Source: Lachnospiraceae bacterium
Lineage (GTDB): Bacteria > Bacillota > Clostridia > Lachnospirales > Lachnospiraceae
Assembly: GCA_015056735.1 (NCBI GenBank)
Contig: SVFT01000001.1
Coordinates: forward strand, 1 to 64,000
DNA length: 64,000 nucleotides
Direction: 5' to 3'
Shown: piece after piece, positions 1 through 7,975 of the stretch
How positions within the stretch are numbered: the stretch's first letter is position 1
Layout of the letters: every line of letters starts with the position of its first letter
Position numbers and translations under genes: made by a program
Notes under the pieces: generated by a model
What the model saw: the letters and a program-made list of their open reading frames with translations, nothing else
Database searches by the model: none
What the model was told of the DNA's origin: nothing

Positions 1-20
1 ACGAGGATGATTGGTAGTAA

Positions 21-134
21 CCTCTGCTCCACTGGAGTAGAAGTTGAATAGGATGATTTGAAGATGACTTTTGGTCCAATGGACCAGAAGTCATTTTGTT
101 GTGGGAGAACTTTTGGTCCAGTGGACCAGAAGTG
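21..134. repeat. Three related imperfect palindromes
   Basis: Three inverted repeats of similar design lie at about 21-43 (CTCTGCTCCACTGGAGTAGAAG), 65-93 (ACTTTTGGTCCAATGGACCAGAAGT) and 108-134 (ACTTTTGGTCCAGTGGACCAGAAGT). The last two differ by one central base. No gene covers them. They could be operator sites or transcript hairpins upstream of the small ORFs that follow; nothing in the sequence decides between these. Apart from them, 1-430 holds nothing else I can name. Confidence 0.6.
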
Positions 135-449
135 GACATATGGATACGCAGTACGAAATAGATTCCAGCGGGCGACATAGGAGCACGGATTTTTGCATAA
201 AGGAATTGTGTAACTTTATGTGTATCCTGTTATATTTTTTAAATTGAATCTATCGGATTATCCGAACATTGTTGGCAATTCGCAGATTTTTTGCAGAATG
301 CCCTATTCATGGGCTTGCCAGAGGTTGGAGGGCCTGTCCGGAATATCCGTTAAGGGGAATTTTGAGATAATTTAAAAATGAGGTGGTCAGACATGTTGGC
401 GCCACTTGGTGGACGTGGTCGCTGACTTTCTGCGGGATTCTAACATTGA

Positions 450-485
450 TATAATATAAAGGGGTTGCACGGAAAAGGAGGATAA
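450..485 (+). promoter_or_regulatory. Probable promoter and strong RBS of the 22-aa ORF
   Basis: A perfect TATAAT lies at 450-455, with no clear -35 hexamer at the right distance. It is followed by AAAAGGAGG just before the ATG at 492. The ribosome site is among the best in this part of the window and supports real translation of the very short ORF. Confidence 0.45.
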
Positions 486-491
486 TAAAAT

Positions 492-560
492 ATGGATTCA
501 TCGATGTTTAATGGTGCGATTGCAAGTTCGGCAAAGAGTCTATCTGAAACAAACAATTAA
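492..560 (+). CDS. Small peptide, 22 aa, unknown
   Basis: The ORF reads MDSSMFNGAIASSAKSLSETNN and ends in TAA at 558-560. It is too short for the ORF track. The case for translation is the AAAAGGAGG ribosome site about 10 nt upstream and a TATAAT box. The peptide has no membrane segment, no double glycine and no cysteine. Its stop lies two bases before the GTG of the next ORF, so ribosomes finishing here could restart on that ORF, which lacks its own ribosome site. It may be a coupling leader or a peptide in its own right. I do not recognise it. Confidence 0.4.
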   Translation: MDSSMFNGAIASSAKSLSETNN

Positions 561-562
561 AA

Positions 563-802
563 GTGTCTCAAGCTCAGTTGGACATACTGAATAATATTTT
601 TGCATCTGAAGAAGATGCGGTTGCTGTTGAAAAAGAAATAATGAGAATTATACAAACTGAAATAGATGACAAGCACCCTTTGTGGGATTATGTAAAAGAT
701 AAGGGTGGTGATTTGATGGTAGCAGGAACTACTGCTGGTGTGCCGATATTATATAAGGCTTTCAAAACTTTTTTGGCAACAAAAGGGATTTTTATGCCTT
801 GA
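563..802 (+). CDS. Hypothetical protein, 79 aa
   Basis: The start is GTG two bases after the stop of the 22-aa ORF. There is no ribosome site of its own, so translational coupling is likely. The acidic N-terminal half (residues 1-45) looks helical. The C-terminal third has a mildly hydrophobic stretch (LMVAGTTAGVPILY) that could pack in a helix but is weak for a membrane span. Base composition is AT-rich compared with the core genes downstream. I do not recognise a family. Confidence 0.5.
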   Translation: MSQAQLDILNNIFASEEDAVAVEKEIMRIIQTEIDDKHPLWDYVKDKGGDLMVAGTTAGVPILYKAFKTFLATKGIFMP

Positions 803-1022
803 TCATTATGCTTTGGGCAGAGGTTTATTTATAATTGCAGATTTGATAAAATGAATACAGTGATTTTTGCGATTATACAAAAATCATTCTCCAACCTTGA
901 GATTTGATTAAATGCAGAGATAATTCATTTGATCGTGAATTCAGCTAAGAAGGTGACGTTATGTCCGCTATCTAGTGCGTAATCAAAGAAGTGAGATATC
1001 AGGGGGAAAGGAGAACAGAGCT

Positions 1023-1280
1023 ATGCCAAAATGTAAAGGAGTATCGTCTAAGACACATACTCAAAAACAACGTGACGATTATGCTAATCAGCATAATCCG
1101 AATAACAAGGCTTATAAAGCTAGAGTCGAGAACGAGCAAAAGTATAGCAAGGATTTGAGAAGAAAAGCTGATAGTGCTCGTATTAGAGAAGCTAAGCGTG
1201 AAGCTAAGTTATTCCATGAGCTTGGCTTGGATGCTAGTTTGGATTGGATGTGTTATAGTAATCCAACTGATTTTGATTAG
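1023..1280 (+). CDS. Hypothetical basic protein, 85 aa
   Basis: I place the start at the internal ATG (MPKCKGVSSK) because AAAGGAG precedes it by about nine bases; the longer ORF from 975 lacks such a site. The protein is rich in Lys, Arg, Asn and Gln (for example QHNPNNKAYKARVEN), has no membrane segment and ends in an acidic tail (NPTDFD). Short proteins with an HNPNNKAY-like stretch are familiar from Firmicutes as uncharacterised ORFs, but no function follows from that. It is followed by two strong terminators. Confidence 0.6.
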   Translation: MPKCKGVSSKTHTQKQRDDYANQHNPNNKAYKARVENEQKYSKDLRRKADSARIREAKREAKLFHELGLDASLDWMCYSNPTDFD

Positions 1281-1301
1281 GCATTCAAAAAACAACATTA
1301 G

Positions 1302-1338
1302 AAACACTTGCGGTAAATTTGACCGCAAGTGTTTTTTT
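1302..1338 (+). terminator. Rho-independent terminator
   Basis: The stem ACACTTGCGGT/ACCGCAAGTGT has an eight-base loop and is followed by a run of seven T. It closes the transcript of the 85-aa ORF. Confidence 0.85.
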
Positions 1339-1340
1339 AT

Positions 1341-1366
1341 GGACAGGAGTAATCCTGTCTTTTTTA
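1341..1366 (+). terminator. Second, tandem terminator
   Basis: GACAGGA-gtaa-TCCTGTC is followed by TTTTTT. It lies directly behind the first terminator, so read-through into the repeats downstream should be very low. Confidence 0.75.
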
Positions 1367-1372
1367 TTGCAA

Positions 1373-1620
1373 ATTTTTAGTAATCAGTCCGGACTCGTCC
1401 CAAATAGATAGCGAAGGAAAGAGGTTGAGGCATTTTTAGTAATCAGTGACGAAAGGTACCAAATAGTAGTTGAGAAGAGAAATTAAGAATTTTTTCCTTT
1501 GATTTAGTAATGGGCGATTTTCCAACCCAAATGTAAGTTGAGAGAAAAAAATGAGCTCGGTTTAGTAATGGGCGAAAAATCACCCCAAATGTAATACGAG
1601 AAGAAAAACACGGAGGATTA
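1373..1620 (+). repeat. Four tandem copies of a ~58-68 bp leader-like repeat
   Basis: Four units start near 1376, 1434, 1502 and 1560. Each has TTTAGTAATNNG at the front, CCAAATRG or CCCAAATGTA about 15-20 bases on, and a purine-rich GAGARGA tail. In units 3 and 4 GGG..CCC arms flank a variable loop (GGGCGATTTTCCAACCC, GGGCGAAAAATCACCCC). They occupy all of the space between the tandem terminators and the 120-aa ORF. They may be repeated RNA hairpins or protein sites acting on that ORF. Confidence 0.6.
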
Positions 1621-1624
1621 ATTT

Positions 1625-1987
1625 ATGAATGTTGAAGAAACAATAAAGCACCTTGGAAATCATTGGGAACTATATAAGTTGGCAGCATATGAAGAATGTA
1701 GTTTTGATTATGCCAAGCGATATCTCATGGATGATTGTGGCAAACCGGAATCAACTGCCAGGGCGAAGATGAGTTCATTTCGGTATTCGAGGGATAGTTT
1801 GCTAAGCATAAGTGATGATGGTAAGCGCTACTCCATAGATCATAACAAGATAGATGAATTCGAAATGATGCTGGATGAAGTGATTCATTTCACAGAATTC
1901 GATTATCGGTATCAGAAACTGCTGGAGTGGTCAGAACTTTGTGAGTCTCAGGCACAGGATATGGAGCGATTATCAAAGGCTCAGTAA
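1625..1987 (+). CDS. Hypothetical protein, 120 aa
   Basis: The ATG is preceded by CGGAGGATTAATTT, a good ribosome site. The protein is soluble, acidic and mostly helical by composition (many Glu, Leu, Lys), with Tyr/Phe-rich patches (EFDYRYQKLLEWSEL). No catalytic motif or signal peptide is visible. The four-fold repeat immediately upstream probably belongs to its regulation. I do not recognise a family. Its AT-rich composition matches the neighbouring small ORFs and suggests they were acquired together. Confidence 0.6.
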   Translation: MNVEETIKHLGNHWELYKLAAYEECSFDYAKRYLMDDCGKPESTARAKMSSFRYSRDSLLSISDDGKRYSIDHNKIDEFEMMLDEVIHFTEFDYRYQKLLEWSELCESQAQDMERLSKAQ

Positions 1988-2006
1988 TAGCGAGTTGTAC
2001 AGAATT

Positions 2007-2043
2007 CAAATTTACAACTTTTGATGGCAAATTTACAACTTTT
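2007..2043. repeat. Direct repeat CAAATTTACAACTTTT, two copies
   Basis: The 16-mer occurs at 2007-2022 and 2028-2043, followed by the short repeat ATGCCAAG. It marks the boundary between the accessory small-ORF segment and the conserved ribU-mutY segment, and could be a relic of a mobile-element end. No transposase is nearby. Confidence 0.4.
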
Positions 2044-2176
2044 TATGCCAAGATATGCCAAGAAACGGAAGAAATTATTCTGCTATAAATGTGCCGCAAA
2101 CACAGTAAAATCAAGGAAAACAGAGGATTTACAATACTATGATAAAGATACTTTTCATCTGCCACGGCAGTAAAGT

Positions 2177-2788
2177 CTAGTGGTAGACGATATTCTTTAC
2201 CGCTCGGCTCAGACTCTTGTACAAGAGTCTTGTCACGATACTGCAGAGTCCGTACTTGATGATGTTGAATGGGATGATCGTCAGGAAGACGAGTGTCAAC
2301 GTATCCGTTACATACGGATTGACCGCCGTACACATCGCGATGAGATCTTTCATCTCGGCACCCATCATTTTGGCATAGAACGGAAAGATAAAATACACGT
2401 TGCTGACCACCGCAGCGATCGTCACGAGGATCGTATCTACGATCAGGGCGATACCTGCGGTCTTTTTGTTTTTATTGTATTTGTAGAAAAATGTTGCCGG
2501 CATGACATAGACAAGGCTCAGAATCAGCGATGAGATGTCGCCCGTTCCGAATGTCTGGCTGCCCTGCACGACAAGCTTTACAAGTGTTTTGACCACGATT
2601 GTCAGAAAAGCACAAAGCGGTCCGAACAAAAATCCGCCCATGATTTCTGTGACCGGAGCGAAATCCATCTCCATAAAGGGAGGCATGAATGGGATCGGAA
2701 AACGAAGAATCATCAGGACCGCACTGAGCGCACCCAGAAGCGCGGTGAAGGTGATCAGCTTCACTTTCGTTAAGGCTGGTTGTTTCAT
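2177..2788 (-). CDS. ribU: ECF transporter substrate-binding (S) component, RibU-like
   Basis: This 203-aa protein is almost entirely membrane-embedded, with about six hydrophobic segments. The N-terminal FPIPFMPPFMEMDFAPV stretch is typical of RibU, the riboflavin-specific S component. RibU works with a shared EcfA/A'/T module that is not in this window. It is the last gene of a minus-strand run behind mutY (36 bp gap). There is no room for an FMN riboswitch directly upstream, so it is probably co-transcribed from the promoter near 4.6 kb. Substrate assignment is by family resemblance only. Confidence 0.8.
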   Translation of the reverse strand: MKQPALTKVKLITFTALLGALSAVLMILRFPIPFMPPFMEMDFAPVTEIMGGFLFGPLCAFLTIVVKTLVKLVVQGSQTFGTGDISSLILSLVYVMPATFFYKYNKNKKTAGIALIVDTILVTIAAVVSNVYFIFPFYAKMMGAEMKDLIAMCTAVNPYVTDTLTLVFLTIIPFNIIKYGLCSIVTRLLYKSLSRAVKNIVYH

Positions 2789-2824
2789 AGACTATCAATC
2801 TCCTCAAGAAGTATTCTATACGGA

Positions 2825-3916
2825 CTATATCAAAGGTTCGTTTTCTTTGCAATATTTGATATACGCGGAAAAGGCTGACGGGATCGGGTACTTTGTGAGC
2901 GCATCCGAGAGCTTCGCAAAGATCAGGTCCGATGTTTCGGGCGGATCGGATAGTTCATCGCCTGAAACGAGATAAGCCTGCATGTGCCATTCTATATGCG
3001 TAAAAATGTGTTTCGAAGGCTCGATCGGTTTGATCCGGAGAGCGCTGTAGCCAAGGCTCTTTAAGTACGAAAGCACTTCTTTTTTGGAACAGTGTCCGGT
3101 AAGCCACGGAAATTCATAGAGGCCTGCAAGAAGCCCCTTATCCGGGCGCTTACGGAACGCGATCCTGTTATGATCACGGAAAATGAGCACCGTTTTCTCT
3201 TCGATGCGGCGCGGCTTTTTCGCGCTCTTAACCGGGTAGGCCGTCTCCTTGCCCGCAAGGTGCGCGCGGCAGATGGATGAGAGCGGACAGTCGGCGCATT
3301 TGGGCGCCGCATTCGGAAGACATACGGTCGCGCCAAGATCCATAAAGGCCTGGTTGAGGCATCCGCTACCGGAGGCCGGCATTACGGGCGTAAGAAGTGA
3401 TTCGATCGCCTTCTTTGTCTGCGCAAGCGCGATGTCATCCTCTTTTGCAAGGAGCCGCATCACGATCCGCATCACATTTCCGTCCACGGCGGGCGCAGGC
3501 TTGTCATAGGCGATCGAAGCAATGGCACCGGCCGTGTAGGAACCGATGCCACTAAGTTTACATAATTCCAAAACCGTATCCGGGATCTCACCGCCTTTTT
3601 CCATGATCTGCTGTGCGGCTTTCTTAAGGTTCCGTGCTCTTGAATAGTAGCCGAGGCCTTCCCAGAGCTTCAGAAGCACATCATCCGGCACGTTTGCGAG
3701 TGCCTCCACGTTCGGAAGCTTATTGAGAAAACGTGTATAATATGGTCTTACGGCTTCCACGCGCGTCTGCTGCAGCATGATCTCCGAGATCCATACATGG
3801 TAGGGAGTTGGGTCCTGCCGCCAGGGCAGATCCCGCTTTGTGCGGTCGTACCGGGAAAGAAGCAGAGGGACTGCTTCTGCAAGGATCGCTGTATCAGCGG
3901 AGTCTGTTACATTCAT
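2825..3916 (-). CDS. mutY: A/G-specific adenine DNA glycosylase MutY
   Basis: MutY removes adenine mispaired with 8-oxoguanine. The catalytic-domain motif SEIMLQQTRVEAV holds the base-flipping Glu. The helix-hairpin-helix LSGIGSYTAGAI leads to the catalytic Asp in PAVDGNVMR. An iron-sulfur loop reads C-x7-C-x2-C-x5-C (CLPNAAPKCADCPLSSIC), one residue longer in the first gap than in the E. coli protein. The C-terminal ~130 residues form the NUDIX-like 8-oxoG recognition domain. I prefer the internal ATG (MNVTDS), which overlaps the upstream gene by about 23 bp; the ORF extends to 3964. It is co-directional with its neighbours and probably in one transcript. Confidence 0.93.
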   Translation of the reverse strand: MNVTDSADTAILAEAVPLLLSRYDRTKRDLPWRQDPTPYHVWISEIMLQQTRVEAVRPYYTRFLNKLPNVEALANVPDDVLLKLWEGLGYYSRARNLKKAAQQIMEKGGEIPDTVLELCKLSGIGSYTAGAIASIAYDKPAPAVDGNVMRIVMRLLAKEDDIALAQTKKAIESLLTPVMPASGSGCLNQAFMDLGATVCLPNAAPKCADCPLSSICRAHLAGKETAYPVKSAKKPRRIEEKTVLIFRDHNRIAFRKRPDKGLLAGLYEFPWLTGHCSKKEVLSYLKSLGYSALRIKPIEPSKHIFTHIEWHMQAYLVSGDELSDPPETSDLIFAKLSDALTKYPIPSAFSAYIKYCKENEPLI

Positions 3917-4559
3917 ACTTTTCCATTGTCGCAAGATAGTTCTTGAGTTCGTAGTAACGGTCATCGATGTTGCCGTTTTTGATCTCGGTATCGAGGGAAG
4001 CGGCCATCGTATCGACCATCGAGTCTGTCAGCATGCAGTGCATCGCGGCAAGGACATTTATACGATCGCGGTAAGTCTCTGCGTCGAAGAATTCTTCCAT
4101 CAGCTCATCTGCGGATTTTACGCTAATCGGACATGATGAAGTTAAGACTGCAGCTGTGGGGTTGTCCGTCTGTACGGGTTCAGATGATGAGCCATTACCT
4201 TCCGTAATTCCGGTAGAATCGGAGGGCTGACAAGCCGGTGCTTCACTGCCTGTAATATGATCTGCAGCATTGTTAGATGCAGTTCTTCTGTCTGTATCCG
4301 ATGAGATAAGGGAAGAAACCGCAAGATCGACCCCGGGTACCAATTCAAACCGCATTTTCTGTGTCACATCCGGGTATTTGTCATGGTCCACTTCACTCGT
4401 AAACATATCGAGCGGTCTTGCGTATACGCCGTAATCATCATAGAGTGCCTGATAGATTACGAGCGTTTCACCCGTCTCCGAGTGCCTGGCAAGTGTCAGT
4501 ACGCGGTAGTGGTTTCCTTTAAAGTGGCGATAGATCTCATTGGGCTGTGGTGTGTGCAT
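3894..4559 (-). CDS. DUF1653 domain protein, 221 aa
   Basis: Residues 1-70 carry the DUF1653 core (YRHFKGNHYRVL ... YQALYDDYGVYARPLDMF), a small beta-rich domain of unknown function found widely in Firmicutes and Proteobacteria. The middle (about 75-145) is Ser/Thr-rich and low complexity. The C-terminal 75 residues form a separate helical region. The start is set by AAAGGAG six bases before the ATG, giving MHTPQPN; the longer ORF start at 4616 has none. Its 3' end overlaps mutY. A TTGTCT-N17-TATAAT promoter lies just upstream. Confidence 0.8.
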   Translation of the reverse strand: MHTPQPNEIYRHFKGNHYRVLTLARHSETGETLVIYQALYDDYGVYARPLDMFTSEVDHDKYPDVTQKMRFELVPGVDLAVSSLISSDTDRRTASNNAADHITGSEAPACQPSDSTGITEGNGSSSEPVQTDNPTAAVLTSSCPISVKSADELMEEFFDAETYRDRINVLAAMHCMLTDSMVDTMAASLDTEIKNGNIDDRYYELKNYLATMEKYECNRLR

Positions 4560-4583
4560 GATATTCTCCTTTTCACGCTTCCT

Positions 4584-4612
4584 ATTATACTCATATGCGA
4601 TCCGGCAGACAA
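4584..4612 (-). promoter_or_regulatory. Promoter for the DUF1653-mutY-ribU run
   Basis: Read on the minus strand, TTGTCT is followed after 17 bases by TATAAT, about 24 bases upstream of the DUF1653 start codon. Confidence 0.6.
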
Positions 4613-4696
4613 GCATACATGCGCTCCGGTTCTCTTATCGAAGACTTTTACTCTCTTCATAGCCGTCATAGTGCTTTATTTGCGCCTCTTTCTTTT

Positions 4697-4846
4697 TTCG
4701 GTACTTCCCGTAGCAGATTTATTTTTTCCTCCTCTTATTTTTCGATACTTTCAGCAGCAGATTATTGTGTCTTCTTCTTTTTTCGATACTTTCCGCAGCA
4801 GATCATTTTGTGTCACCCCCTACTTTTCAGTACTTTCTGCGGCGGA
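4697..4846. repeat. Four tandem ~41-44 bp repeats
   Basis: The core TTCGATACTTTCCGCAGCAGAT (with variants) recurs with the shared ACTTTC or ACTTCC element at about 4703, 4747, 4788 and 4832, separated by T/C-rich spacers. On the minus strand it reads CTGCTGCGGAAAGTATCGAAAAA. It lies in a 520-bp gene-free gap between the divergent DUF1653 gene and glyA. The last copy is degenerate. The ORFs called across it are low-complexity artefacts. Confidence 0.65.
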
Positions 4847-4920
4847 AGGATTTCACGACCGCATTGGGAGAGGATATAGAATCCGCCCGCCGTACTGAAA
4901 TATCTTCCCCCAAAAACATG

Positions 4921-4992
4921 AAACACTTTCATGTCAGAAATGACAAATGTGAGCGGAAAGTGTTTGCCACTTTAAAGCGTGCATGCTATACT
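4921..4992 (+). promoter_or_regulatory. glyA promoter with nested palindrome
   Basis: A near-consensus promoter TTGCCA (4964-4969), 17-bp spacer, TATACT (4987-4992) precedes glyA. The -35 is overlapped by the right arm of AAACACTTTC...GAAAGTGTTT (4921-4930 and 4956-4965). Inside this lies a second dyad TGTCA-gaaa-TGACA. An operator that blocks the -35 would fit this arrangement. No glycine riboswitch is visible in the remaining leader. Confidence 0.65.
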
Positions 4993-5080
4993 CACCTCAA
5001 TAGGGTCTGCCGAGAAGGGGCGGCCCCGGGGTCTGCCGACAGCGGGCGGACTTGAGGAAGTTGTATGAGGAGGACACAAA

Positions 5081-6319
5081 ATGTATTCATTGGATGAAGT
5101 GAAGAACGTTGATCCCGAGATCGCGCAGGCGATCGTGGATGAGCAGAACAGACAGAACAGCCACATTGAGCTGATCGCGTCTGAAAACTGGGTGAGCAAG
5201 GCTGTTATGGCGGCCATGGGAAGCCCCTTAACGAACAAGTACGCGGAAGGCTATCCGGGCAAGCGTTACTATGGCGGCTGCGAATGCGTAGACGTTGTGG
5301 AGAATCTCGCGATCGAGCGTGCGAAGAAGCTTTTTGGCTGTGATTATGCAAATGTGCAGCCGCATTCTGGCGCGCAGGCCAATCTTGCGGTTCAGTTTGC
5401 GATCTGTAACCCCGGCGATACGATCATGGGTATGAACCTGGATCACGGCGGACACCTGACACACGGCAGCCCGGTCAATATCTCCGGCAAGTATTTTCAC
5501 ATTGTACCTTACGGTGTAAACGATGAAGGCTTTATCGATTATGACGAGCTTCGCAGGATCGCACTGGAAGCAAAGCCTAAGATGATTATTGCAGGTGCAT
5601 CCGCTTATGCGAGAACGATCGATTTCAAGCGCTTTCGTGAGATTGCAGATGAGGTCGGCGCTGTGCTGATGGTCGATATGGCGCATATCGCAGGCCTTGT
5701 GGCGGCAGGACTTCATCCGAGCCCCATTCCGTATGCGGACGTTGTAACGACAACCACACATAAGACGCTGCGCGGACCGAGAGGCGGTCTGATCCTTTGT
5801 AATGAAGAAGCAGCGAAGAAATATAACTTCAACAAAGCGATCTTCCCGGGCATCCAGGGCGGTCCCCTGATGCATGTGATCGCAGCAAAAGCGGTATGCT
5901 TCAAGGAAGCGCTGGAAGATGATTTCAAGACTTACCAGCAGGGGATCATCGACAATGCGCAGGCACTTTGCAAAGGCCTTATTGATCGCGGCATCAAGAT
6001 CGTATCCGGCGGTACGGACAATCACCTGATGCTGATGGACCTTACAAACTTCGGCCTTACCGGCAAAGCCGTTGAGAAGCTTCTTGATGAGGCACACATC
6101 ACAGCGAACAAGAATACGATCCCGAACGATCCACAGTCTCCGTTTGTGACAAGCGGGATTCGTCTCGGCACACCTGCGGTTACATCTCGTGGTATGAACA
6201 CGGCTGATATGGATCGTATCGCGGAAGCGATCGCACTTGTTGTCAAGGGTGGCGAGGAGAAAGTATCCGAAGCACGCAAGATTGTTGATGAGTTGACAGC
6301 GAAATATCCGCTGATCTAA
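5081..6319 (+). CDS. glyA: Serine hydroxymethyltransferase
   Basis: GlyA is the PLP enzyme that interconverts serine and glycine while loading one-carbon units onto tetrahydrofolate. The 412-aa length is normal. Family motifs are clear: [12 protein letters not shown] near the N-terminus, [18 protein letters not shown], and the PLP-lysine segment [16 protein letters not shown]. The C-terminal domain is complete ([14 protein letters not shown]). AGGAGG lies eight bases before the ATG. It is a single-gene unit with a strong promoter and its own terminator. It feeds methylene-THF to metF, encoded 12 kb downstream. Confidence 0.97.
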   Translation: MYSLDEVKNVDPEIAQAIVDEQNRQNSHIELIASENWVSKAVMAAMGSPLTNKYAEGYPGKRYYGGCECVDVVENLAIERAKKLFGCDYANVQPHSGAQANLAVQFAICNPGDTIMGMNLDHGGHLTHGSPVNISGKYFHIVPYGVNDEGFIDYDELRRIALEAKPKMIIAGASAYARTIDFKRFREIADEVGAVLMVDMAHIAGLVAAGLHPSPIPYADVVTTTTHKTLRGPRGGLILCNEEAAKKYNFNKAIFPGIQGGPLMHVIAAKAVCFKEALEDDFKTYQQGIIDNAQALCKGLIDRGIKIVSGGTDNHLMLMDLTNFGLTGKAVEKLLDEAHITANKNTIPNDPQSPFVTSGIRLGTPAVTSRGMNTADMDRIAEAIALVVKGGEEKVSEARKIVDELTAKYPLI

Positions 6320-6335
6320 ACTGATCATAGAAGAG

Positions 6336-6367
6336 GGGGCATTCCGAATTCGTTCGGGATGCCCCTT
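6336..6367 (+). terminator. glyA terminator
   Basis: GGGGCATTCCGAA and TTCGGGATGCCCC form a long stem just after glyA, followed by a short TT. The T-tract is weak but position and stem strength fit a terminator. Confidence 0.6.
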
Positions 6368-6481
6368 GGCTTATGCGTTCCGCTTGCGGACACACATCTA
6401 TTTGTTTGTGATGTAATGCAATGCTGAAAGCTGTAATCTTATCTTTATGCTAAGCTGTAGGTTTCCGGTCTTTGCATGCTC

Positions 6482-7957
6482 TTATGCGTATGCCGTTGCA
6501 TAGCGCATAAGGGTTTCTTCATCGGCATCCCTGCCGTCCACGATAGCGGTAACACGGCCTTCGCACATGACCATGATCCTGTCACACATACCGAGAAGCT
6601 CCGGCAGCTCGGAGGATACCATGATGATCGCCATTCCTTCCGAGACAAGCTGCTCGAGGATCTGATAGATCTCCTGCTTGGCGCCGACATCGATTCCTCG
6701 TGTTGGCTCATCGACCAGAAGGATATCGCATTTCGTGTTCAGACACTTGGAAAGGACTACCTTTTGCTGGTTGCCGCCGCTCATCTTTTCACAGCAGATC
6801 TTCGGGATCGAAGGTCTGATATGGAACAGATTCATATAACGCTCTGCGGTTTTGACCTCCTGCGCCGTACTGATCGGTTTAAGCGGCGAGTACTTGTTCA
6901 GAAACGATATCCCGACGTTATAGATGATGTTCTGCTTAAGCAAAAGCCCCTGTGTCTTTCTCTCTTCCGGAACAATCCCGAGGCCGGCGGATATGCCGTC
7001 GCGAACGGACTTGAAGTGCACTTCTTTGCCATGGATTTCAAGCTTGCCCTCTTCAATGCGGTCAGCGCCGATGATGGCTCTTAAGATCTCTGTCCTTCCG
7101 GCGCCGGCCAGACCGGCGATCCCGAGGATCTCCCCTTTTCTTAAGGAAAAACTGACATTCTTGAGTTCCCTGCCACGTGAAAATCCGTCTACATTCAGGA
7201 TCACTTCGCCGGGCTCATTTGTCTTTTGCGGGAAAATATTGCTCATGTCACGTCCGACCATCAGCCGGATGATCTTGTCTTCGTCATAGTCGTCAACCTT
7301 GCCGCTTTCGACCATCTTTCCGTCTTTTAAGATGGAAAGATGGGTACACAGTTCGAAGATCTCCTTGAGCCTGTGCGAGATATAGATGAAGGTGATCCCT
7401 TCTTTTGAAAGCTTCTTGATGACGTCGAACAGGCCTTCCAGCTCCGATTCACCAAGAACTGCGGTAGGCTCGTCCAGAACGATGATTCTGGCGTTACGTG
7501 ACATGGCCTTTGCAATCTCAACCATCTGCCTCTTGGCAACACTTAAGTCGTTGATCACCGCTCGCGGGCTCAGATCCAGCTTGAGCGTGTTCAGGATCTC
7601 CTGTGCCTTTGCTTCCATGGTTGCATAGTCGATGATCCCGTTTCTGGTAGGGTAGTTTCCGAGGAAAATATTCTCGGCTACGGTCCGGTGGTTCAGAAGC
7701 ATTAATTCCTGATAGATAACGGCTACTCCCTTCTCAATCATTTTGGATGGTGTGATATCCGTTATTTCTTCACCGTCGATAATAACCTTTCCGCATTTTA
7801 AGCTGTATGCACCCGAGAGGATCTTCATCAGCGTGGATTTGCCCGCGCCGTTTTCTCCTACCAGTGCATGAATAGCTCCTTTCTCGACATGTAAAGAGAT
7901 ATCGTTTAATGCGATCACGCCCGGAAATGCCTTCGTGATATTCTCCATGCTTAGCAT
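6482..7957 (-). CDS. Sugar ABC transporter ATPase (RbsA/MglA type)
   Basis: This 491-aa protein has two ABC domains in tandem, as in ribose/galactose importers (CUT2 family). Domain 1 has Walker A GENGAGKST and Walker B IIVLDEPT. Domain 2 has the degenerate Walker A GLAGAGRTE, signature MSGGNQQK and Walker B ILLVDEPTRGID, which is the usual asymmetry of the family. AGGAGG precedes the ATG. It is the last gene of a minus-strand operon, 18 bp after the binding-protein gene. Substrate cannot be told from sequence; ribose, galactose and other pentoses are all possible. Confidence 0.9.
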   Translation of the reverse strand: MLSMENITKAFPGVIALNDISLHVEKGAIHALVGENGAGKSTLMKILSGAYSLKCGKVIIDGEEITDITPSKMIEKGVAVIYQELMLLNHRTVAENIFLGNYPTRNGIIDYATMEAKAQEILNTLKLDLSPRAVINDLSVAKRQMVEIAKAMSRNARIIVLDEPTAVLGESELEGLFDVIKKLSKEGITFIYISHRLKEIFELCTHLSILKDGKMVESGKVDDYDEDKIIRLMVGRDMSNIFPQKTNEPGEVILNVDGFSRGRELKNVSFSLRKGEILGIAGLAGAGRTEILRAIIGADRIEEGKLEIHGKEVHFKSVRDGISAGLGIVPEERKTQGLLLKQNIIYNVGISFLNKYSPLKPISTAQEVKTAERYMNLFHIRPSIPKICCEKMSGGNQQKVVLSKCLNTKCDILLVDEPTRGIDVGAKQEIYQILEQLVSEGMAIIMVSSELPELLGMCDRIMVMCEGRVTAIVDGRDADEETLMRYATAYA

Positions 7958-7975
7958 AAGTGTTCCTCCTAAGAA

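Noticed and set aside
1373-1620. CRISPR array
   Set aside because: Units are adjacent, imperfect, and lack fixed-length unique spacers; no cas genes in the window.
2007-2043. Insertion-sequence terminal repeats
   Set aside because: The repeats are direct, no transposase or target-site duplication is visible; kept only as a repeat.
2043-2333. 96-aa minus-strand ORF past ribU
   Set aside because: Overlaps the ribU 3' end in another frame and lacks any coding sign.
2789-2824. FMN riboswitch before ribU
   Set aside because: Only 36 bp separate ribU from mutY, far too short, and no RFN element lies further upstream in the run.
4697-4846. CRISPR array
   Set aside because: Four degenerate copies with T/C-rich spacers of unequal length and no cas genes.
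5228-6328. 366-aa minus-strand ORF opposite glyA
   Set aside because: Shadow of glyA; Cys/His/Arg-rich composition typical of antisense reading.
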